Positions 27,380 through 35,390 of a stretch of 64,000 nt of DNA are shown here, one piece after another. The notes below the pieces were generated by a model. It was not told the origin of the DNA, did no database searches, and worked only from the letters and a program-made list of their open reading frames with translations. This stretch comes from Glacieibacterium frigidum (GTDB lineage: Bacteria; Pseudomonadota; Alphaproteobacteria; Sphingomonadales; Sphingomonadaceae). The stretch's first letter is position 1. Every line of letters starts with the position of its first letter. The position numbers and the translations under genes are program-made. Location of the stretch: NCBI RefSeq assembly GCF_007097155.1, contig NZ_VJWA01000001.1, positions 839,501 to 903,500 on the forward strand, given 5' to 3'.

Positions 27380-29158
27380 ATGCTTAGAACGAGACTGTCT
27401 TTTGCGGCCGGCGTCCTGCTGGCGTCCGCCGCAGTCGCCGCACCGCTGCCGTCGGGCCTGCCGTCGGTGACGATCACCGCGCGCGACGAGCCGATCGCGG
27501 CGTTCCTGCGCAACCTGTTCAACCAGGCCGGGCGCTCGGTGATCACTGCGCCCAGTCTGACGGGCACCGTCAACGGCAGCTTTACCGGCCCCGCCGACAA
27601 GGTGTTCCGCGACATCAGCCGCGCGTTCAACTTGACCGGCTATTACGACGGCAGCGCGGTCTATATCTATCCGTCGACCGAGCTGACCTCGAAGAGCTTC
27701 GACGTCGGCACCGGCGGGTCGAGCCGGGTCATCAAGGGCGTCGCGGCGCTCGGCGTCACCGACGCGCAGAACTTCGTGCGCCCGACGGGGGCGGCGACCG
27801 TCGTCGCCACCGGCACCCCGCGCTTTGTCGAGCAGGTCGCCGACGTGGCCCGCGCCGGCGGGGCGCCGACGACCGGCGGCATCGCGTCGCTCAACCAGGC
27901 ACCCGCTGAACCGCGGACCGTGCCGCTCGAATTCCGCGTCTTCTACCTGCGCTATGCGCGCGCCGAGGACACGATCGTCTACGCCGGCAACCGCGAAGTG
28001 CGCGTACCCGGAATCGCGACGATCATGCGCGGGCTGGTCGTCGACGAGCGCGGGCGCGGTGCCGCGACGAGCTATGGTTCGCGCCAGATCCGCAGCTCGG
28101 CGCAGCGCGTCGGCGGCACCGGGCTCGGTTCGGTCGCCCCCGACGACACCCAGTCGTCGGTCCTCGGCCTGCCGCCCGTCGGCAGCGTCGCGGCTGGCGG
28201 CGGCATGGGGGAAGAGGGCGGCGTCGTCCCTGCATCGACCGCCGATGTCGTCCGTATCGAGGCCAATCCATACATGAACGCGGTCATCATCCGCGACGCG
28301 CCGCAGCGCATGGCGGCGTACGAGAGCCTGATCCGCGCCATCGACGTCGAGCCGCAACTCGTCGAGATCGAGGCGACGATCATCGACATCAACACGACTC
28401 GGGCGCGTGAGCTGGGCATCGACTTCCGCTTCGGGTCGGGCGGCTTCGGCGCGCTGTTCGGGCGCGGCGACTCGAGCGACCTGCAGCTGCTGCCCAACAC
28501 CGGCATCTCGCGCCAGCAGCAGGCGCAGGGCATCGCCCCGACCGCTCGCGGTCTCGCGATCTCGACGGTCATCGGCGCCGAGCGCGAGTTCCTGTCGCGC
28601 ATCACCGCGCTTGAGACCAAGGGCGCGGCGCGGGTCGTGTCGCGGCCGCAGGTGATGACGCTGTCGAACATCGAAGCAGTATTCGACCGCACGCGCACCT
28701 TCTACGTCCGTGTCGCCGGGCGGCAGAACGTCGACCTGTTCAACGTCACCGCCGGCACGACGCTGCGCGTCAATCCGTCAGTGTTCCGCGACCAGGGCCA
28801 GACGCGCATCCGTGTGTTGATCGGCATCGAGGACGGCAGCATCAGCAGCCAGAGCGTCGATGCGATCCCGATCGTCGACCGCGCCAGCGTCAACACCCAG
28901 GCGCTGATCCTGGAGGGCGAATCGCTGCTGCTCGGCGGGCTGACCTCGGACGTCGATTCGAACTCGGAGGACAAGATTCCGCTGCTGGGCGACATCCCCG
29001 TGGTCGGCAACCTGTTCAAGAAGCAGCGGCGCCAGCGCGACCGGATCGAGCGGCTGTTCCTGATCACGCCGCGCCTCGCCTCGCTGACGCCGCGCCTGCC
29101 GACGTCCGCCACCCCCGCCGCACTCGCCGCGCCGCTGCCGATGCCGCGCAAGCCCTGA
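27380..29158 (+). CDS. sctC: T3SS outer-membrane secretin SctC
   Basis: 592 residues with a signal peptide (TRLSFAAGVLLASAAVAAPL) and GGGAAGGG before the ATG. N0/N1-type periplasmic domains come first (ITARDEPIAAFLRNLFNQAG, then TGTPRFVEQVADVARAGG), an N3 domain (IIRDAPQRMAAYESLIRAID), then the secretin core (LVEIEATIIDINTTRARELG, FLSRITALETKGAARVVSRP, LLLGGLTSDVDSNSEDKIPL, LGDIPVVGNLFKKQRRQRDR). It forms the outer-membrane ring. The presence of a secretin shows that this is an injectisome and not a flagellum. Its TGA shares bases with the sctD ATG. Confidence 0.96.
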   Translation: MLRTRLSFAAGVLLASAAVAAPLPSGLPSVTITARDEPIAAFLRNLFNQAGRSVITAPSLTGTVNGSFTGPADKVFRDISRAFNLTGYYDGSAVYIYPSTELTSKSFDVGTGGSSRVIKGVAALGVTDAQNFVRPTGAATVVATGTPRFVEQVADVARAGGAPTTGGIASLNQAPAEPRTVPLEFRVFYLRYARAEDTIVYAGNREVRVPGIATIMRGLVVDERGRGAATSYGSRQIRSSAQRVGGTGLGSVAPDDTQSSVLGLPPVGSVAAGGGMGEEGGVVPASTADVVRIEANPYMNAVIIRDAPQRMAAYESLIRAIDVEPQLVEIEATIIDINTTRARELGIDFRFGSGGFGALFGRGDSSDLQLLPNTGISRQQQAQGIAPTARGLAISTVIGAEREFLSRITALETKGAARVVSRPQVMTLSNIEAVFDRTRTFYVRVAGRQNVDLFNVTAGTTLRVNPSVFRDQGQTRIRVLIGIEDGSISSQSVDAIPIVDRASVNTQALILEGESLLLGGLTSDVDSNSEDKIPLLGDIPVVGNLFKKQRRQRDRIERLFLITPRLASLTPRLPTSATPAALAAPLPMPRKP

Positions 29159-30270
29159 TGTCGGGATCAGAGGACCTCGTCGTCCGTGTCCTGACGGGCA
29201 CGCGCAGCGGTGCGGAGGCCGGCTTGCCGGCCAACGGCCGCGCGACCATCGGCCACGAATACTGGCACGACGTGGTGATTCGCGAGGATGCGACGCGCGG
29301 CTGCGCGCTCGAACTCAACCTGGGCGACGACGGCGTCGCGCGGCTGACGGTGCTCGAAGGCAGCGCGGTGCTGCTGGGCTCGACGCTGCAGGCGGGCGAT
29401 ACCGCGGTGCTGCCGCCGTTCGTGCCGGTCACCATCGGCGGCGTCGCGGTCGCCTTCGGGTCGGCCGAGTCCGATCGCTGGGCGGAAGCCGGCGCGATTG
29501 CCGGCAGTCGCGCGCCGGCAGAGGCCGATCCCGATGCCCCCGCCTCGCTTGCGGCGAGCTGGCGCGACGCGACCAAGGGCCGGCTGGGGCGCTCTCTCCG
29601 GCCCAAGGCGATCATCGGCGTCGTCGTGCTGGTGGCGCTGCTGCTGCTCGTCGGACCCGCGATCGAGGCGCTGCAGATCGGCGGCGGTCCCGCCGAGCGG
29701 ACCGAGCGCGCGATCACCGCCGCAGGCTACGGCGCGGTCAAGGTCCGCGAGGCGCAGGATGGCACGCTGTTGCTCAGCGGCTATGTCGCGACCGACGCCG
29801 ATCGCCAGCGCATCCGCGGGCTGGTCGAGGCGAAGGCGATGCGCGCCACGCTGGCGATCGAGACGGGCGAGGAGAATGCGCGCGGCGTCGCCGACGTGGC
29901 GCGGGTCAACGGCGTCGAGGCGCGCGCGCGGTCGATCCGCGCGGGTGTCGTCGAGCTGACCACCGCGCCGCTGACGCCCGAAGTGCGTGGCAAGGTTACC
30001 GCCCTGATCCGCCGCGACGTGCCCAGCCTTCGCCGCCTGATCTACAAGGACGATCCGTCGATGGACCGCGAAAGTGAGATCAAGACGATCGCCGACGCGA
30101 CCAAGCGCGTGTCTTCGGTCGTCGCCGGCGACCCGGCCTATATCATCACCGCGGATGGGGCTCGTTACTTTCCCGGGGCGGTCATGCCGTCGGGGCACCG
30201 GCTCGTCGCGATCCAGGAACAAACTGTCGTTCTGGAGCGTAACGGTCGGCAGATCAGGCTGAAGTTCTGA
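29158..30270 (+). CDS. sctD: T3SS inner-membrane outer-ring protein SctD
   Basis: 370 residues. Residues 1-105 form a cytoplasmic FHA-like domain (VVRVLTGTRSGAEAGLPANG), residues 151-172 a single membrane helix (AIIGVVVLVALLLLVGPAIE), and the remainder periplasmic ring-building repeats (VREAQDGTLLLSGYVATDAD, VARVNGVEARARSIRAGVVE). This is the PrgH/YscD arrangement. The C-terminal VVLERNGRQIRLKF matches the ending expected for the family. Position after sctC and before the needle-like gene supports the call. Confidence 0.88.
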   Translation: MSGSEDLVVRVLTGTRSGAEAGLPANGRATIGHEYWHDVVIREDATRGCALELNLGDDGVARLTVLEGSAVLLGSTLQAGDTAVLPPFVPVTIGGVAVAFGSAESDRWAEAGAIAGSRAPAEADPDAPASLAASWRDATKGRLGRSLRPKAIIGVVVLVALLLLVGPAIEALQIGGGPAERTERAITAAGYGAVKVREAQDGTLLLSGYVATDADRQRIRGLVEAKAMRATLAIETGEENARGVADVARVNGVEARARSIRAGVVELTTAPLTPEVRGKVTALIRRDVPSLRRLIYKDDPSMDRESEIKTIADATKRVSSVVAGDPAYIITADGARYFPGAVMPSGHRLVAIQEQTVVLERNGRQIRLKF

Positions 30271-30312
30271 TACGGTTGAGAAGCGCGTAACTGTTTGTAA
30301 AGGGAGTACGAC

Positions 30313-30627
30313 ATGACCGACGCGATCAATACCACGACGCAGCAGCTGCAGGCTCTGGCGGGGTCGCCCGCATCGTCGCAGCGCCCCTCCAAGGAGAACG
30401 GCGGCAGCTGGTACGAGGCCATGGCGAACGCCTGGGGCCAGACGCTCGACAATCAGGCGAACACCATCTCGACGATGTCGGACTCGCTCGGCGAGGGCAT
30501 GGATTCGCCGTCGCAGATCACCAAGCTGACTGCTGAGTCGATGCGCATGGGCTTCATGTCGAACGCCTCGCACTCGTCGCTCGATTCGGTCGGCAAGGCG
30601 CTCGAGACGATGGCCCGCAAGGGCTGA
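30313..30627 (+). CDS. Small T3SS protein at the needle-gene position (SctF-like)
   Basis: 104 residues, ATG with AAAGGGAG upstream, no signal peptide. The first 30 residues are polar and disordered; the rest is helical with a WYEAMANAW segment and a C-terminal helix MSNASHSSLDSVGKALETMA then RKG. It does not show the classic needle wording, but in other systems the gene between sctD and sctI encodes the needle subunit (prgH-prgI-prgJ order), and size and all-helical character fit. Its C-terminus is shared with the protein of 19156-19866. A stable hairpin follows the gene, as often seen for highly expressed needle genes. Confidence 0.6.
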   Translation: MTDAINTTTQQLQALAGSPASSQRPSKENGGSWYEAMANAWGQTLDNQANTISTMSDSLGEGMDSPSQITKLTAESMRMGFMSNASHSSLDSVGKALETMARKG

Positions 30628-30634
30628 CGACGCC

Positions 30635-30654
30635 GGGGGCGGTACGCCGCCCCC
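30635..30654 (+). promoter_or_regulatory. Intercistronic hairpin after the SctF-like gene
   Basis: Perfect 8-base stem GGGGGCGG / CCGCCCCC with loop TACG, no T-run. It lies between the SctF-like gene and sctI inside an otherwise overlapping operon and could stabilise the upstream message or attenuate read-through. Confidence 0.6.
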
Positions 30655-30686
30655 GCGTTCTCGAGAAGCAAACGGGGAGCCAATTT

Positions 30687-31091
30687 ATGTCGATCGAAGC
30701 CGTCGCGGCAGCCGCGATGCCGCAGCAGATGCCCGTGCAGACCGTCCAGGCGGGCTATGGCGCGGGTGTATCGGACGTCAACAGTTTCGAGGGTGCGATG
30801 CGGACCGCCGCAAACCCCGGCGTCGGCAACGTCAATTCGGTGTCGGGCCCGCCCGAGATCAGCCCGGTCATGAAGTCGATGTTCGGCCAGCTCGAGAAGG
30901 TCAACGGCGAGGCCAAGTCGGTATCCGACTTCGCCAAGGCGTCGGAAGCCAAGGCCGGTGGCATGACGCCGGGCGAAATCGTTCAGCTGACCGTGCGCTG
31001 CCAGGAATTCATGTTCCACTGCCAGTTGACGTCGAACATCGCCAACCGTACGTCGGACGGCGTCCAGCAGCTGTTCCGCCAGCAGTCGTGA
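30687..31091 (+). CDS. sctI: T3SS inner-rod protein SctI (EscI/YscI/HrpB family)
   Basis: 134 residues. The low-complexity N-terminus precedes a helical domain, and the C-terminal 40 residues (TPGEIVQLTVRCQEFMFHCQ, LTSNIANRTSDGVQQLFRQQ) have the amphipathic pattern and terminal Gln of inner-rod proteins. An unusual feature is two cysteines in the last helix. It sits between the SctF-like gene and sctJ, the standard place. Its TGA overlaps the GTG/ATG of sctJ. Confidence 0.85.
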   Translation: MSIEAVAAAAMPQQMPVQTVQAGYGAGVSDVNSFEGAMRTAANPGVGNVNSVSGPPEISPVMKSMFGQLEKVNGEAKSVSDFAKASEAKAGGMTPGEIVQLTVRCQEFMFHCQLTSNIANRTSDGVQQLFRQQS

Positions 31092-31822
31092 TGTTCAAGC
31101 GGGGGCTGGCTATCGCCTTGCTGCTGCTGGTGACAGCATGCGGCAAGGCGGAGCTGTATGGAAAACTGACCGAGACGCAGGCGAACGAGATGGTCGCCGT
31201 GCTCCAGAACGCCGGCATCGACGCCGACAAGATCAGCGCGGGCGAGGCTGGATTTTCGATCGCCACGTCCAAGGAGGACTTCGGGCGCGCGGTGCAGCTG
31301 CTGCGCGCGCAGGGCTATCCCCGCGACGAGTTTGCGTCGCTCGGGACGGTCTTCAAGAAGGAAGGCTTCGTCTCGTCGCCGCTCGAGGAGCGCGCGCGGC
31401 TGGTCTATGGCTTGAGCCAGGAGCTATCGAATACCGTCAGCCAGATCGACGGCGTCGTGCAGGCGCGCGTCCAGCTCGCGATGCCCGAGGCCGATCCGCT
31501 GTCCGACAAGATCAAGCCGTCGTCGGCATCGGTCTTCATCAAGTACCGCCCCGGCTCCAGCCCTGAAAAGCAGGTCGGGCAGATCAAGTCGCTGATGGTC
31601 AACGCGGTCGAGGGGCTGACCTACGAGAACGTCACCGTCGCGATGTTCCCGGCGCAGCCGCTACCGCTGGCGGTACCGCCGTCGCCGGTCGAGCGCATTA
31701 CCGGCAATGCTGCGCTGCTCGTCGTTCCGATCGTGCTGATCGGCGCGGTGTTCCTTGGCTGGCCGACCTTCCGCCGCTGGCAGATGCGCCGCCGTTCGCT
31801 CGTGCCGCGGACCCCCGAGTGA
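31088..31822 (+). CDS. sctJ: T3SS inner-ring lipoprotein SctJ (YscJ/PrgK family)
   Basis: 244 residues, starting at GTG 31088 or the adjacent ATG 31091. A lipoprotein signal (LLLLVTAC, cysteine 18) leads into the YscJ domain: ELYGKLTETQANEMVAVLQN, AGFSIATSKEDFGRAVQLLR, YPRDEFASLGTVFKKEGFVS, and VVQARVQLAMPEADPL. A C-terminal membrane helix (ALLVVPIVLIGAVFLGW) ends the protein. SctJ forms the inner ring of the basal body with SctD. GTGA overlap with the next gene. Confidence 0.96.
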   Translation: MMFKRGLAIALLLLVTACGKAELYGKLTETQANEMVAVLQNAGIDADKISAGEAGFSIATSKEDFGRAVQLLRAQGYPRDEFASLGTVFKKEGFVSSPLEERARLVYGLSQELSNTVSQIDGVVQARVQLAMPEADPLSDKIKPSSASVFIKYRPGSSPEKQVGQIKSLMVNAVEGLTYENVTVAMFPAQPLPLAVPPSPVERITGNAALLVVPIVLIGAVFLGWPTFRRWQMRRRSLVPRTPE

Positions 31823-32289
31823 CCCGCGCGACGCTCGGCGAGCGGGCGACCGCGATCCAGCGCAAGAGCGGGGGTCGCGCGGCGTCGCTGGAGCGGCTGC
31901 TCGCCGGGTCGCCGCGCAATGCGGCGCTGTTCGAGGATCTGATGAAGGCGCCGGATTGGCTCGGCTGGGAGAATGCGCGCCGCCAGCGGCTGGGTCGCGC
32001 TGCGGCACTCGCGGCGATCGCGCCGAAGCTTGCGGCGTCGGTCGACGGGCGCTGGCTTGGCGCCTTGGCCAAGACGGCGGGTGATGATCTGCTCGACTGG
32101 GCGCGGACCTTGCCCGCGCCGCACGCCGCGATCCCCGCGTTTGCGGCCGACGAGATTGATGCGGTGGGCGCCTCGGCTTTGCGCGATGCGGTGCCGGTTT
32201 CCTTGCGTGACCATGCCGCCCCACATGCGCCCGATGCCGGCGTGCCCGAGGCGGCGCTGACCGCGGCGCTCGTGCAATGCTCTATTTGA
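31819..32289 (+). CDS. sctK: T3SS sorting-platform protein SctK-like
   Basis: 156 residues, GTG start overlapping the sctJ stop. Sequence conservation of SctK is low in general; what is visible is an all-helical cytoplasmic protein with LLAGSPRNAALFEDLMKAPD and LAKTAGDDLLDWARTLPAPH. The position between sctJ and sctL is where sctK lies in other systems, and its size is at the low end of the family. It would link SctQ pods to the SctD ring. The name rests mainly on context. Confidence 0.65.
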   Translation: MTRATLGERATAIQRKSGGRAASLERLLAGSPRNAALFEDLMKAPDWLGWENARRQRLGRAAALAAIAPKLAASVDGRWLGALAKTAGDDLLDWARTLPAPHAAIPAFAADEIDAVGASALRDAVPVSLRDHAAPHAPDAGVPEAALTAALVQCSI

Positions 32290-32882
32290 TTTCCGCCAAC
32301 CGCGCCGCGACGCTCGCGGCCGACGATGCCGTCATTTCCGCTGCTGCCGTCGCGCCGCTGCGCGAGGCGGCGAGTGTCCTGCAAACCGTCGAACGGCTGC
32401 GCAACGAGGTCGCCGGCGAGTGCGCCGCGGGCGTCGAGCGCGCTACTGCCGAGGGCTATGCGGCGGGCGAGGCAGAGGGCCGCGCCGCCGCCTCGGCAAG
32501 TGCTGCGCACTCGCTGTTCGATCTCAACGTCCGCGCCGCCGCCGAGCGCCAGGCGATGCGTGCCGATGTCAGCCGCCTCGCGCTTGAAGTCGTGCGCCGC
32601 ATCACCAGCGATCTCGGCGACGATGCGACCGTCGCGGCGCTGGCGGACCGGGCGGCGCGCGACCTCGCGCCCGACACCGTCGCGGTGGTGCGCGTCGCGC
32701 CGGGCGCGGTCGAAGCGACCAGCGAGCGGCTGCGCGCCTATTCCGGCCTGACCGTCGTCGGCGACGCGGCACGCGGCCCCACCGACTGCATTATCGAGAC
32801 GCCGCTCGGCGCGAGCCATGCGGGCCTCGACGTCCAGCTCGCCGCGGTCGAGCGCGCCTGGGGTCCGCCCGATGCGGACTGA
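32277..32882 (+). CDS. sctL: T3SS ATPase stator SctL (YscL/HrpE family)
   Basis: 201 residues. A helical N-terminal half rich in Ala/Glu/Arg (ATAEGYAAGEAEGRAAASAS) matches the FliH/YscL stalk, and the C-terminal domain (LALEVVRRITSDLG ... VAVVRVAPGAVEATSERLRA) matches the globular part. The short CIIETPLGASHAGLDVQLAA segment is a hallmark of the family. It tethers the ATPase SctN to SctQ. It overlaps sctK by 13 bases and sctN by 11. Confidence 0.9.
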   Translation: MLYLISANRAATLAADDAVISAAAVAPLREAASVLQTVERLRNEVAGECAAGVERATAEGYAAGEAEGRAAASASAAHSLFDLNVRAAAERQAMRADVSRLALEVVRRITSDLGDDATVAALADRAARDLAPDTVAVVRVAPGAVEATSERLRAYSGLTVVGDAARGPTDCIIETPLGASHAGLDVQLAAVERAWGPPDAD

Positions 32883-34194
32883 CGTATTCGACACCGACCG
32901 GCTTCTCGATGAGCTCCAGCGCTCGGTGACCATCGAGCGGCGCGGGCGCGTGGTCGCGGCGCTCGGCACGACGATCCGGGTGACGGGCATCGACGCGCGT
33001 ATCGGCCAGAGCTGCGACCTGTACGAACCCTCAACCGGTCTGACCGTCTCGGCGGAGGTCGTCGGCCTGGCGGGCGACGCCGCAATCCTGACGCCGGTCG
33101 GCGAGTTGCGCGGCCTGTCGGCGGGTGCCGAGGTGATCGTCCGCGACTCCGAAACTCTGGTGCCGTTCGGCGACGCGCTGCTGGGCCGCATTCTCGACGG
33201 TCGTGGCCGCCCGATCGACGGGCAGGGGCCGCTGCCGACCGGCCTCGCGACGCGCCCGCTCTACGCCCCCGCACCCGACCCGATGACCCGCGCGACGATC
33301 GACGAGGCGCTGCCCACCGGCGTGCGCGTCATCGACGGTCTGCTGACCCTAGGCCTCGGCCAGCGCCTCGGCGTGTTCGCGGCGGCCGGCGGCGGCAAGT
33401 CGACCCTGATGGGCATGCTCGCTCAACGCGCGCAGGCCGACGTGATCGTCATCGCGCTGATCGGCGAGCGCGGCCGCGAGGTTCGCGAATTCGTCGAGGA
33501 TGCGCTGGGTCTCGAGGGCCGCCGCCGCTCGATCGTCGTCTGCGCGACCTCCGACCGTTCGGCGATGGAGCGTGTCCGTGCCGCGCATCACGCGACCGCC
33601 ATCGCCGAAGGATTTCGCGAGCAGGGCAAGCGCGTCCTGCTGCTGATGGATTCTGTGACCCGCTTCGCCCGCGCGCTGCGCGAGATCGGCCTTGCAGCGG
33701 GCGAGCCTGCGGTTAGGCGCGGCTTTCCGCCGTCGGTTTTCGCCGAACTGCCGCGCCTGTTCGAGCGTGCCGGCAGCGACGCCACCGGGTCGATCACCGC
33801 GATCTACACCGTGCTGCTCGAGGACGAGGAGGGCGGCGACCCGGTCGGCGAGGAGGTCCGCTCGATCCTCGACGGGCATATCGTGCTGTCGCGCAAGCTG
33901 GGCAGTGCGGGGCATTATCCGGCAGTCGACGCGCTCGCGAGCCTCAGCCGTCTGTTCACGCGCGTCGCGACGCCTGATCACCGCGCCGCGGCGACGCGGG
34001 TCCGCGCGCTGCTGGCGAAGCATGCCGAGATCGAATTCCTGGTGCAGGTCGGCGAGTACAAGCCGGGGAGCGACCCGCTCGCCGACGCCGCGCTGGCGGC
34101 CAAGCCCGGCATCGATGCACTGCTCAAGCAGGGATCGGACGAGCCCGCTGACTTCGCCGCGACGGTCGCGCGCCTGCGCGGGCTGGCGGCATGA
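32872..34194 (+). CDS. sctN: T3SS ATPase SctN
   Basis: 440 residues from the ATG at 32872. Walker A is AAGGGKST (lysine 176), with the downstream VIVIALIGERGREVREFVED, Walker B region LLLMDSVTRFARALREIGLA, the catalytic-loop segment SITAIYTVLLEDEEGGDPVG and DGHIVLSRKLGSAGHYPAVD. This is the FliI/YscN type F1-like ATPase that releases chaperones and unfolds substrates at the export gate. An upstream in-frame ATG at 32818 lies inside sctL and is less likely. ATGA overlap with sctO. Confidence 0.97.
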   Translation: MRTDVFDTDRLLDELQRSVTIERRGRVVAALGTTIRVTGIDARIGQSCDLYEPSTGLTVSAEVVGLAGDAAILTPVGELRGLSAGAEVIVRDSETLVPFGDALLGRILDGRGRPIDGQGPLPTGLATRPLYAPAPDPMTRATIDEALPTGVRVIDGLLTLGLGQRLGVFAAAGGGKSTLMGMLAQRAQADVIVIALIGERGREVREFVEDALGLEGRRRSIVVCATSDRSAMERVRAAHHATAIAEGFREQGKRVLLLMDSVTRFARALREIGLAAGEPAVRRGFPPSVFAELPRLFERAGSDATGSITAIYTVLLEDEEGGDPVGEEVRSILDGHIVLSRKLGSAGHYPAVDALASLSRLFTRVATPDHRAAATRVRALLAKHAEIEFLVQVGEYKPGSDPLADAALAAKPGIDALLKQGSDEPADFAATVARLRGLAA

Positions 34195-34658
34195 GCCGCG
34201 ACGACATCAAGCGCGCGCAGCGGCTGGTCCAGCTGCGCGATCTGGCGCTCGAGGCAGCGATGCGCCGCCTTGCCGAGGCGACCGCGGCAGCCGCCGATGC
34301 GGCAGCGGCCGAGGCGGCGGCGCTGAAGGTGCGCGACGACGGGATCGCCGCGCTCGCGCATTCACGCGCCACCCTGGTCGATGATCCGCGCGACGCGCCG
34401 ACGGGGCTGGCGCGCATCGCCCTTGCCGACCAGCGGCTCGTTGCGGCGCGCGAGCGCCTTGCGGAGGCGGCCGGGATCCGTGCCGCCACCGACGCCGAAG
34501 TCATCGAGGCGCGTGCCGCCGCACGCCGGGCACAGGCGCGCCGCGATGCGATGTCCGACCGTGCCAACAGGCTGAAACGCGCCCACGCGACCGCGCAGGA
34601 AGAACGCGCGGCAATCGAGGCCGAAGAGGGAGCCGCAGCGATGCGGAAAGCAGCATGA
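34191..34658 (+). CDS. sctO: T3SS ATPase stalk protein SctO-like (FliJ/YscO type)
   Basis: 155 residues, almost entirely one long charged helical hairpin (RLVQLRDLALEAAMRRLAEA at the start, RLKRAHATAQEERAAIEAEE at the end), as in FliJ, YscO and InvI. No sequence motif defines the family strongly; position between the ATPase and the SctP-like gene, size and coiled-coil character support the name. It would act as the central stalk between SctN and SctV. Both ends overlap neighbours (ATGA). Confidence 0.78.
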   Translation: MSRDDIKRAQRLVQLRDLALEAAMRRLAEATAAAADAAAAEAAALKVRDDGIAALAHSRATLVDDPRDAPTGLARIALADQRLVAARERLAEAAGIRAATDAEVIEARAAARRAQARRDAMSDRANRLKRAHATAQEERAAIEAEEGAAAMRKAA

Positions 34659-35311
34659 GCGTCAACCCCGTCAGCGCACCGACGCGCACCGCCGATCCCG
34701 CCCCGTCACGGGGCGTCGACCGCGCACCGCCCGCCAGCCGCGACGCCAAGGCTCTTGCCGACGAATTCGCCGCTGCAGCACGCAAGGGCGCCTTGCCGAT
34801 GGGCGGGCGCGATGCCAAGGCGCCGATGCAGGACGGCAAGGGCGTGAAGGGCATGCCGATGCCCGCCGAGGGCCGCGCGCCACCGCAGCTGGCGAACGCG
34901 CTCGCCCGCGGCGAGAAGATGAAGTCTTACGACGGGCAGAGCGAAGTCCGCCGCGACGACAGCCAGACCGCGATGCTGCAGATGCAGACCAACGGCCCGG
35001 GCCTCGCGCAGCCGATGCAGGCGCCCCCGCCGGTCGCCGCGCACGTCGATCCCGGCGCCTTTGCCGACATGCTGACTAAGCTGTGGACCCGCGAGCAGGG
35101 CCGCACGGCACGCGAGGTCCGCGTCAGCTTCGGCGACGCCGCGTGGCCGGCCACGGGCGCGCGACTGCTGCGGCTCGACGACGGCAGCCTGCAGGTCACG
35201 GTCTCGATGGGCCAGCGCGGCGGCGACATCGGCGGCGGCCTCGATGCCCTGCGCGAGCGGCTGACCGCGCGCGGGCTGAACGTCGCCGATATCGCGTACG
35301 AGGACGCCTGA
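34655..35311 (+). CDS. sctP: SctP-like needle-length/substrate-switch protein
   Basis: 218 residues. The first 130 residues are Pro/Ala/Lys-rich and disordered; the C-terminal 80 form a small domain (VRVSFGDAAWPATGARLLRL, LRERLTARGLNVADIAYEDA) comparable in position and style to the T3S4 domain of YscP/FliK. Being last in the rightward operon after sctO is the normal place for sctP. The ruler part is short, so a short needle would be expected if the role is right. Call depends on context and layout. Confidence 0.65.
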   Translation: MSVNPVSAPTRTADPAPSRGVDRAPPASRDAKALADEFAAAARKGALPMGGRDAKAPMQDGKGVKGMPMPAEGRAPPQLANALARGEKMKSYDGQSEVRRDDSQTAMLQMQTNGPGLAQPMQAPPPVAAHVDPGAFADMLTKLWTREQGRTAREVRVSFGDAAWPATGARLLRLDDGSLQVTVSMGQRGGDIGGGLDALRERLTARGLNVADIAYEDA

Positions 35312-35324
35312 GTTCACTCGTCAT

Positions 35325-35380
35325 CCCGGCGAAAGCCGGGACCTATCACCCGATCCTGGAGATAGGTCCCGGCTTTCGCC
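35325..35380. repeat. Large inverted repeat, REP-like element/bidirectional terminator
   Basis: Perfect 20-base arms at 35328-35347 and 35361-35380 flank a 13-base loop; the left part is itself palindromic (CCCGGCGAAAGCCGGG). It occupies the gap between the converging sctP and 35391-36338 genes. Short elements with this GGCGAAAGCCGGGACC wording are common between genes in sphingomonads. Confidence 0.8.
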
Positions 35381-35390
35381 AGGTCGGGCG

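Noticed and set aside
27353-28357. Long open frame opposite sctC
   Set aside because: Translation is rich in Arg/Asp/Gly without any motif, while the plus-strand secretin is unambiguous.
20368-35311. The locus as a flagellar gene cluster (because of FliO-, FliP-, FliQ- and FliR-like genes)
   Set aside because: A secretin, SctD, SctI and the lipoprotein SctJ are present and no hook, rod, filament or motor genes are seen; it is an injectisome.
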